Below the pieces are notes generated by a model. It saw only the letters and a program-made list of their open reading frames with translations, searched no databases and was not told the DNA's origin. From the NCBI RefSeq assembly GCF_007859865.1, contig NZ_SJPI01000001.1, forward strand, positions 1,116,001-1,180,000: a stretch of DNA of 64,000 nucleotides, read 5' to 3'. Below, piece by piece: positions 44,812-51,571 of this stretch. Position numbers and translations under genes: made by a program. The stretch comes from Rubripirellula amarantea (GTDB lineage: Bacteria; Planctomycetota; Planctomycetia; Pirellulales; Pirellulaceae). The stretch's first letter is position 1. Every line of letters starts with the position of its first letter.

Positions 44812-46307
44812 ACTCGCATACAAACTACCAAGGTCGTTCGATCCACTGCCCCGGCCCGGACCTCGGCTTAAGCCATCCTGATGCGAACTCGATAGTGGCG
44901 CATACATCCGCGCGCTACGCGAGAAGTGGTCGTCGCAGCTTCATGAAAATGGGCCTTGCCGGATGCGCCTCTCTTAGCTTGCCTGGGTTGTTGCGATTGC
45001 GAGCCAACGAACCAAACCAAACCAAGCGAAAGCGCGCGGTCATCATGGTTTGGAAACCCGGTGGATGCTCTCATCTTGACACCTATGATCCCAAACCAGA
45101 TTCAGGATCAGAGTACCGTGGCCCGTTCGGCGTGATTCCGACGAAGGTCCCAGGCCTCAACTTCACCGAACTGCTGCCCAAACAGGCGGCGATCGCGGAC
45201 AAGTTCACGATCTTGCGGAGCATGCATCAAACTGCTCCGGGACATCCAGCCGGCTCGATGCAATTGCTCTCAGGCGATCCGGACACGCGAGACAAACCCA
45301 AACCGAAGCTCCCCGATTGGATGTCAGTAGCCAACTACCTGCATTCACAAGACGGACCTCGCGACAATCCTTTGCCTCGCTATGTGGGAATCAACCCTCC
45401 GGTGCAATACAACGGTCCAGCCTATCTCGGCGATGCCTACGCCCCTTTTTCCGTCAACGGTGATCCCAACAATCCCCAGTTCGTTGTTCCCAACATCGGC
45501 TTGTCGGACGCTTCGCAGATCGATCGACTACGCCGCCGAGTGGACCTGCGAGCTGAACTTGACACGCTTTCGCGAGCCGTTGATCAAACCGGCGAGATGG
45601 GCGCGTTGGATGAATTTGAATCGCAGGCCATGACTCTACTGACCAATCCCAAAACGAAAGACGCATTTGACCTGACTCAAGAATCCGATGAGACGCGAGA
45701 CCGTTACGGTCGCAACACATGGGGACAACAATTGTTAATGGCTCGTCGCTTGGCCGAAGCCGGAGTGGAAGTCCTGACAAGTAGCCTTCGAGGACCGCTT
45801 TGCGGACGCGTTCAAAATTGGGACGACCACGCAGTCAATCACCACATCTTTGACGCAATGCGATTTCGGGCCGCTGCTTATGACCAAGCCGTGTCGGCTT
45901 TGATCGAAGATATCTACGAACGAGGCTTGGATAAGGAAATCCTTGTGGTAGTGACCGGTGAATTCGGTCGCACTCCAAAGATCAACTATCAACCAAGCAC
46001 GGGAGCAGGAAACGCGTCGGCGGCAGCGGGCACTAAACAACCCGGCCGTGAACATTGGCCTCGAGCATTCTCCAATCTATGGGCGGGTGGCGGTATTGAA
46101 ACAGGACGTTTTATCGGAGCCACCGATAAGCGAGGTGAAGACGTGATTGAGCGCCATTGCGGCCCCGGGGATTTCCTGGCCACGATCTACCATCACTTGG
46201 GGATCGATTCGAGCAATGTCTTCATCAAGAATTTCAATGGTCGCCCTACCCCGATCGTTGACCACGGTCGCCCCATCAAAGAATTGATGGGCAGCGTTGG
46301 GTCCTAA
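44808..46307 (+). CDS. DUF1501 protein (sulfatase/alkaline-phosphatase-like fold) with Tat-type signal
   Basis: 499 residues. A twin-arginine signal lies at about residues 44-66 (SGRRSFMKMGLAGCASLSLPG), indicating folded export. The DUF1501 domain follows: VIMVWKPGGCSHLDTYDPKP near residue 78, LRSMHQTAPGHPAGSMQLLS near 138, WDDHAVNHHIFDAM near 340, and VVTGEFGRTPKIN then GREHWPRAFS near 380-410. These His/Asp/Asn-rich segments match the metal-binding layout of the alkaline phosphatase/sulfatase superfamily, but no sulfatase Cys/Ser formylglycine motif is evident. It is the last gene of the operon with the DUF1549 and PPC proteins and is predicted to act with them outside the cytoplasm. Confidence 0.93.
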   Translation: MNSHTNYQGRSIHCPGPDLGLSHPDANSIVAHTSARYARSGRRSFMKMGLAGCASLSLPGLLRLRANEPNQTKRKRAVIMVWKPGGCSHLDTYDPKPDSGSEYRGPFGVIPTKVPGLNFTELLPKQAAIADKFTILRSMHQTAPGHPAGSMQLLSGDPDTRDKPKPKLPDWMSVANYLHSQDGPRDNPLPRYVGINPPVQYNGPAYLGDAYAPFSVNGDPNNPQFVVPNIGLSDASQIDRLRRRVDLRAELDTLSRAVDQTGEMGALDEFESQAMTLLTNPKTKDAFDLTQESDETRDRYGRNTWGQQLLMARRLAEAGVEVLTSSLRGPLCGRVQNWDDHAVNHHIFDAMRFRAAAYDQAVSALIEDIYERGLDKEILVVVTGEFGRTPKINYQPSTGAGNASAAAGTKQPGREHWPRAFSNLWAGGGIETGRFIGATDKRGEDVIERHCGPGDFLATIYHHLGIDSSNVFIKNFNGRPTPIVDHGRPIKELMGSVGS

Positions 46308-46492
46308 CCAGTGATTTCCCCACGCAACAATGAGTCGAAAAAGCTCGAGTAACGCGTGTTTCACGCAATAAAACTGAACTTTCGTCGCCGGCAAGGTTCT
46401 GCGTATCTTTTGGGGGGATCACTCGTCGGCAAAGAATTGCGCGGCACACCCATTGGTCAATAGCATTCCGAAAGTCAACCAAGCGTGAGCCA

Positions 46493-46554
46493 TTGCGTTG
46501 AGATAACGCAACGACGCTTAAGAACCCCTTTGGGTGCCGTGTCACGGAGGACAC
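46493..46554 (+). promoter_or_regulatory. Inverted repeat and SD-loop hairpin in the leader of the glycosyltransferase operon
   Basis: A perfect 7-bp inverted repeat (TTGCGTT at 46493-46499, AACGCAA at 46505-46511) lies about 50 bases before the start codon. Closer in, GTGTC (46539-46543) can pair with GACAC (46550-46554) and enclose most of the ribosome-binding site GGAGG (46546-46550), whose last G pairs in the stem. Either could act in control; neither is proven. Confidence 0.35.
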
Positions 46555-46558
46555 AAAG

Positions 46559-47458
46559 ATGATACATGAGTTTCCTCAACCAGATTCACAATCTCAATGT
46601 GAATTGTCAATCGTTGTACCAACGTACTGCGAGGCTGAGAACTTACCCAAGTTGTTTCAACGACTCGACCAAACTCTCAATGAGTCTGGTCTGCGAGCAG
46701 AAGTCGTGGTCGTGGACGACAACAGTGACGATGGAACCGAATTCGTCTGCATGCGATACGGAAAATCTCTTCCCATCCGTCTGTACGTTCGCAAGCACGA
46801 CCGCGGGCTTTCCAGTGCCGTTGTGTTGGGAATGAAAAAATCCAAAGGCGAAACGATATGCGTGATGGACGCAGACCTGTCCCATCCGCCCGAACGGATT
46901 CCAGCACTGTATGAAGCTCTGACTCAGCAGAACGAGTGCACCGATTTTGTGATTGGAAGCCGCTACGTTGAAGGCGGCAGCACCACCGATGACTGGGGAT
47001 TCTTGCGTTGGCTAAATTCTCGGCTGGCCACGCTTGCAGCTCGACCGTTTACCTCGGCTTCGGACCCCATGGCCGGATTCTTCGCAATGCATCGGAGAGA
47101 CTTCATTCGATCGGAATCGCTGCTGAACCCCATAGGTTACAAAATCGGCTTGGAATTGATGGTGAAGTGCGATCTCAATCATGTGGTCGAGGTCCCCATT
47201 CGTTTCTCCAATCGCATTCATGGCGAGAGCAAGTTGACCTTACAAGAACAACTCAACTATGTGAAACATTTGGTTTGCTTGTTCCGGCATAAGTACCCAT
47301 CACTCGGACGTCTGGCCTTCTTACCGAACCCGACTATTCAGACAGGTTCCGCGAGCAGCGAAGACATCTCGCCGAGTTATGACTCCACGGAAGGCGTGCA
47401 TTCGCGTGATGCGGTTGCTGCCCCTGATCATCTCCAGTCGCGTCGTCACGCTGCATGA
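46559..47458 (+). CDS. Polyprenol-phosphate sugar (mannose-type) synthase, GT2 family
   Basis: 299 residues from ATG 46559, with GGAGG eight bases upstream. The GT-A domain matches dolichol-phosphate-mannose synthases: IVVPTYCEAENLPKL near residue 18, VVDDNSDDGTE near 52, then the metal-binding DADLSHPPE near 102 (DxD), GSRYVEGG near 139 and KIGLELMVKCD near 195, followed by VPIRFSNRIHGESKL. It lacks the C-terminal membrane helices of some relatives. The expected reaction moves a hexose from its nucleotide to polyprenyl phosphate at the cytoplasmic face. The gene ends two to fourteen bases before the GT39 gene, which probably uses its product. Confidence 0.92.
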   Translation: MIHEFPQPDSQSQCELSIVVPTYCEAENLPKLFQRLDQTLNESGLRAEVVVVDDNSDDGTEFVCMRYGKSLPIRLYVRKHDRGLSSAVVLGMKKSKGETICVMDADLSHPPERIPALYEALTQQNECTDFVIGSRYVEGGSTTDDWGFLRWLNSRLATLAARPFTSASDPMAGFFAMHRRDFIRSESLLNPIGYKIGLELMVKCDLNHVVEVPIRFSNRIHGESKLTLQEQLNYVKHLVCLFRHKYPSLGRLAFLPNPTIQTGSASSEDISPSYDSTEGVHSRDAVAAPDHLQSRRHAA

Positions 47459-47471
47459 GGCCATGAAAGAA

Positions 47472-49259
47472 ATGGAATCTCAAAGGATGAACGACCATGC
47501 CATTGAACCGCAAGCCCCTCCTCGAGTTCGCGTTTGGCTTGAAGCAACGTTTTGGATCTCCTTGATCCTGACACTCTGGATCCACGGAACCCGAATCAAT
47601 CAACACGGCTTGCGAGGTGAAGAAGCGCGACGGGGATTGGTCGCCGCAGAAATGATTCGCACTGGCGATTGGATCGTTCCTCGACAGCAGGGCACGATCT
47701 TCCTTAGCCGTCCTCCGCTTCAAAACTGGATCATTGCCGGAACTAGCTTTATCACCGGAGACATCAATCGTTTGGCGATTCGACTGCCTAGCGTGATCGC
47801 ATTGCTGATGACCGTTGGCTTGATCTACGCGTATTGCCGGCGTTGGATGGGGACTGGGCCTGCGATGTTGGCGTGCCTAGCGTACGCGACGATGGGACAG
47901 GTGCTCGAATTAGGTTACCTCGGCGAAACCGAGTCCATGTACACACTGGTGGTCGCCGGCTCGATCTTGATTTGGCACTGGGGTTGGACCGCGAACTGGT
48001 CACCCAAGGTTGTTTGGGCCGCTGGCTACTCGCTCGCCGCTGCCGGGATGTTGGCCAAGGGGTACCAAGCCCCGGTCTATTTCGTTGCTTCAGTCTTCTT
48101 GTACGTTGTTGCCATGGGACAATGGCGGAGCTTGTTCACCTGGGCGCACTTCGTTGGCATCCTCAGCTTCCTGGCGATTTGGAACGCTTGGAACGTACCG
48201 TACCTTTGGATGACTGGTCTTCAGAACACGATTGCGATGTATCACAACGACGTCGCAATTCGGTTTAACGACCAAACTTGGATGACTTGGGCGGAACACT
48301 TGATTCAGTTCCCACTCGAAGTATTCGTTTGCATGCTACCCTGGTCGCTTCTCTTACCGATCTTGTTGATGCCACGATTCTGGAAGGGTGCTGGACGATT
48401 CCGCGAACCGTTATCGCTTGCCATTGCAGCTATTGTGATCACGTTCCCCTCGGTTTGGTTCACTCCAGGCGCCCATGGACGATACTACATGCCGCTCTAT
48501 CCGCTCCTTGCAATCCTGATTGCAATCGCGACAGAAAAAGTACTTCAGGACTCCGTTCTTCAAATCGACTTGCGTCACGAACGATGGAGTTCTCGCTTTT
48601 CGAACTGGCTATACACGGCAGCATGGCAGCGCTATCAAGTCGGGTTTGCGGTTGCGATGATTGTTGGTGCGGGGCTGATAGGGTTTGGATCAAAACTCAC
48701 CGGCATCGACGCCATTGTGCCCGAAACGCTGCATCGACTTTTATTGGTGGCAATGCTGTCGGCGGTCGCCGTCACGCTGCTTCGGACCATGAAGACCGCT
48801 CAAGCCTCTCAATTTCGAGTGGCTGTCATTGCGACTGTGATTGGCGTTGGAGTAATCCACGTGGGCATCATTACTCGGCGAACACTTGTGGACACCAATG
48901 ACACTCGAGCAGTGATCGCTGAAATCAAACAAAGCATCCCTGCCGACCAACCGTTAGTGAGTGTTGGGCTGGTGGACCACCTTTTCGCCCTTCACTACCG
49001 AGATGAGATACCGATTGTCGCAGATATAAAGCCTGCTGATGACCTTGATTGCGAAGTCACTTACGTCTGTTTTAATCCGAACCGTAAAATTGAGATTCCA
49101 CACGGCGTTCGGCTCGAAACGATCAAAACTATCAATTGCAAACGCAGTAAGAAATCGAGTCGGGACCGTCAGGTCACAATTGCCAAGTGCGTTTGGGATG
49201 CCGAGTACATCGCAGAACTGCGGTCGCAACGAAACGGCGCAAGGGGCAGATCTTACTAA
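47472..49259 (+). CDS. GT39/ArnT-like membrane glycosyltransferase
   Basis: About 595 residues from ATG 47472 (GAGG 11 bases upstream). ATGs at 47463 and 47487 are also possible, and the frame extends to 47379 inside the preceding gene. About eleven hydrophobic helices are followed by a soluble C-terminus. The first extracytoplasmic loop carries the GT39/ArnT acidic signature GEEARRGLVAAEMIRTGDW, followed by FLSRPPLQNWI. PMT/ArnT-type enzymes move sugars from polyprenyl phosphate to proteins or lipids on the outer face, which fits the upstream Dol-P-Man-type synthase. The short C-terminal soluble domain (DDLDCEVTYVCFNPN) is not recognised. The acceptor is unknown. Confidence 0.88.
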   Translation: MESQRMNDHAIEPQAPPRVRVWLEATFWISLILTLWIHGTRINQHGLRGEEARRGLVAAEMIRTGDWIVPRQQGTIFLSRPPLQNWIIAGTSFITGDINRLAIRLPSVIALLMTVGLIYAYCRRWMGTGPAMLACLAYATMGQVLELGYLGETESMYTLVVAGSILIWHWGWTANWSPKVVWAAGYSLAAAGMLAKGYQAPVYFVASVFLYVVAMGQWRSLFTWAHFVGILSFLAIWNAWNVPYLWMTGLQNTIAMYHNDVAIRFNDQTWMTWAEHLIQFPLEVFVCMLPWSLLLPILLMPRFWKGAGRFREPLSLAIAAIVITFPSVWFTPGAHGRYYMPLYPLLAILIAIATEKVLQDSVLQIDLRHERWSSRFSNWLYTAAWQRYQVGFAVAMIVGAGLIGFGSKLTGIDAIVPETLHRLLLVAMLSAVAVTLLRTMKTAQASQFRVAVIATVIGVGVIHVGIITRRTLVDTNDTRAVIAEIKQSIPADQPLVSVGLVDHLFALHYRDEIPIVADIKPADDLDCEVTYVCFNPNRKIEIPHGVRLETIKTINCKRSKKSSRDRQVTIAKCVWDAEYIAELRSQRNGARGRSY

Positions 49260-49283
49260 CGCTCGCCGATGGATTTTGCCACG

Positions 49284-50654
49284 CTAGCGTTTTAGCCAAA
49301 AGTAGCTGGGTGATTCGCTGATCGGCAGTACGACCTTTTCACCTTCACGCGTGACCGTCACGGTATCAGGCGTCTCATCCGCCATTGGCATTTGCTCACC
49401 ACGTTCGATTTGCCAACTGTCTAAATCCACTTCGACTTCGCTCTTTCGATCCACGCCCGTTGGTGACCAGGCCACCCAGACTGCTTGATTTGGATCCGTT
49501 TCGTGGGCGAATTCGTAGACGCAAGATTGATCAACCTGCCGCTGGACGACCCGCGAAAACCGGTAGTCGCCTAGTGTCTGAAGCAAATGCGAAACCGCGA
49601 AGTACGACGGTTTGGGTTGGTAGTGACGAGTCAATCCCGAAGCGTTGTGGAGCTTGGGAACATCTTCATCGTTAAAGAAATAGATGTAAGCGCGTTGCAA
49701 GTCGCGAGTTGCAAACAGAAAGTATGAGCGAACTAGCCATTGAGCTTGCTGCGTATCAGAACTGCCCTCCCACTGGGCAAACTCATCATCTTTGGTCGGC
49801 TTCTTGGTTGAACTGTCGTATCCGAACTCCGTCAACCAAACCTCTTTGTCGGGCGCCTTGTTATTTCGCCATTCGATTAAGCGATCAATATCGCGAATGA
49901 ATCCTGGGAAGCGTTGGTCTTCGGGATACGATCGTTCCCACTTGGGCCAAGAGCTGATCATTGCGTAGGAATGAATGCTTAGCACGTCGTAAAGCTCATC
50001 AAGACCAAGAAAGCGATCGGCGGGTTTGTGGTAGTCTCCCCCCTCGTCCGCGTAGACATTACAAGTCGCGATCTTCATTTGGGGATCTGCTTTCCGCACT
50101 CCCTTGGCCATGCTGCGAAAGACTTCGATGTACGTGTCATGATCATAGTTCCCGGGCTCGTTTCCGATCTCGACAGTGGACACTAAGTTGCGTTTTGAAG
50201 ACGGCCCAAAGTTCTTGGCGAACTCACTTCCATATCGTTCAGCGTCGGCCTGCAAGTTCTTCCAACGGTCTGGTGCAATTGACGAGAACATCAAGCATGC
50301 ATCAATCTCGATGCCATGCTCTTTCCATGAACCGTAGACGGATTCCCAATTCACTCCATTTCGTGCAAATGGAAACTCGACTGGGTAAGCCGTATCGTCT
50401 CCGAGATCCCAATCGATCGGATGATAGTCGCGAACTAATCTCGCGACCGGTCGATATAGTTCCGGCTTGAAGTTGACCGTGTGCCCATTGATCCCCATGA
50501 AATCGCGAAACAACGGTTTCGCCGGCGGGACTCTCGACTCGGTAGCAGGCGTCGTTTGAGGCCTTGCATCTTGCCCCCAGGTAGACGTTGAAAGTCCGGT
50601 CGCAACCAGAAACATGAACAGGACAAACGACAACGATTGGTAGCGTCGAAACAT
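49284..50654 (-). CDS. Secreted clan GH-A glycoside hydrolase-like protein
   Basis: 456 residues with a signal peptide (about 5-27, ending STWGQ). The body fits a (beta/alpha)8 glycosidase of clan GH-A: the acid/base candidate Glu166 is in VEIGNEPG, and the nucleophile candidate Glu276 is in EVWLTEFGYD, at strands 4 and 7. VLSIHSYAM near residue 225 matches a typical strand-6 segment. A small beta domain follows from about 390. The family could be GH39-, GH5- or GH79-like; I cannot place it further. It should act outside the cytoplasm on a beta-linked glycan. It lies downstream of kdsB on the same strand with a 129-base gap. Confidence 0.82.
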   Translation of the reverse strand: MFRRYQSLSFVLFMFLVATGLSTSTWGQDARPQTTPATESRVPPAKPLFRDFMGINGHTVNFKPELYRPVARLVRDYHPIDWDLGDDTAYPVEFPFARNGVNWESVYGSWKEHGIEIDACLMFSSIAPDRWKNLQADAERYGSEFAKNFGPSSKRNLVSTVEIGNEPGNYDHDTYIEVFRSMAKGVRKADPQMKIATCNVYADEGGDYHKPADRFLGLDELYDVLSIHSYAMISSWPKWERSYPEDQRFPGFIRDIDRLIEWRNNKAPDKEVWLTEFGYDSSTKKPTKDDEFAQWEGSSDTQQAQWLVRSYFLFATRDLQRAYIYFFNDEDVPKLHNASGLTRHYQPKPSYFAVSHLLQTLGDYRFSRVVQRQVDQSCVYEFAHETDPNQAVWVAWSPTGVDRKSEVEVDLDSWQIERGEQMPMADETPDTVTVTREGEKVVLPISESPSYFWLKR

Positions 50655-50761
50655 AGGGTCACAAGCTTTCGAAGAGACTAGGCCAATGAAGAATCAACCT
50701 GTATTTATAACCACTTTGACCGGTGAGCAGTGAACGTCCTATTCGCTACCCCGAAAGGTTT

Positions 50762-50793
50762 GAACGATCATGCATTGGAACGATCATGCATTG
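50762..50793 (-). repeat. 16-bp tandem duplication spanning the kdsB stop codon
   Basis: Two perfect copies of GAACGATCATGCATTG at 50762-50777 and 50778-50793. The kdsB TGA (50784-50786) lies in the second copy, so the duplication includes the gene's last codons, and the other copy is left outside the reading frame. Confidence 0.92.
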
Positions 50794-51536
50794 GCGAAGC
50801 GAACGCGAAACGCTTCCAGATCCGTTGACGTGTCGATCCCCGCAGCATTCGATTCTACTCGGGTAACAACAATCCGCTTTCCCGCCTCGATCGCCCGTAG
50901 CTGCTCTAATTTCTCAGTTGTTTCTAACGGGCTAGGCGGCTGTGAACAAAACCAATCCAGGAACTCGCGTCGGTAGGCATACAAGCCGACATGATGCCAA
51001 AATATCGGTGGCTCAGCGTTCAGCAATTCATCGCTCACGCCATCGCGCGCGAACGGCACCGCCGCACGACTGAACGTGACCGCCCGACCGCCGGTGCCCA
51101 TTACGATCTTTACTTGGTTGGGATCTGCTAGTGCATCAGCGTTTCGCAATGGAACTCCCACAGTTGCCATGTCGGCTTGCGAATCAGAAAGTAACAACTG
51201 GGCCACAGCATCAATTGTCGCCGGATCGATCTCGGGTTCATCGCCTTGAACATTCACAAAGACATCGACATCTGGCATTGCGGCAGCCACTTCAGCAATT
51301 CGGTCGGTTCCGCTGGCGCAGCTCTCGCTAGTCATGATCCACTTTCCGCCGAATTGTTCGACTTCGTCGGCAAGCCGTTGGTGATCCACAGCCACGACCA
51401 CACCTTGAGCAACGCGACTTTGGGTTGCTTGCACGTAAGTATGGTGAAGGACTGATTTGCCACCAACTTTCTGCAGCAACTTCTCAGGCAAACGAGATGA
51501 TGCAAGACGCGCGGGAATCACAATCAAAGCAGACAT
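50784..51536 (-). CDS. kdsB: 3-deoxy-manno-octulosonate cytidylyltransferase (CMP-Kdo synthetase)
   Basis: 250 residues from ATG 51536. GGAGAG upstream and the family opening MSALIVIPARLASSRLPEK support this start over a longer frame to 51581. It activates Kdo with CTP for lipid A/LPS core synthesis in the cytoplasm. Visible hallmarks are IPARLASSRLPEK (nucleotide loop), ASGTDRIAEV near residue 78, NVQGDEPEIDP near 97 and IFWHHVGLYAYRREFL near 185. It lies 35 bases after the transporter gene on the same strand. Its presence implies a Gram-negative-type outer membrane with Kdo. Confidence 0.96.
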   Translation of the reverse strand: MSALIVIPARLASSRLPEKLLQKVGGKSVLHHTYVQATQSRVAQGVVVAVDHQRLADEVEQFGGKWIMTSESCASGTDRIAEVAAAMPDVDVFVNVQGDEPEIDPATIDAVAQLLLSDSQADMATVGVPLRNADALADPNQVKIVMGTGGRAVTFSRAAVPFARDGVSDELLNAEPPIFWHHVGLYAYRREFLDWFCSQPPSPLETTEKLEQLRAIEAGKRIVVTRVESNAAGIDTSTDLEAFRVRFANA

Positions 51537-51571
51537 TGTTGTTTCTCTCTCCATATTGCTTTCATCATTCC

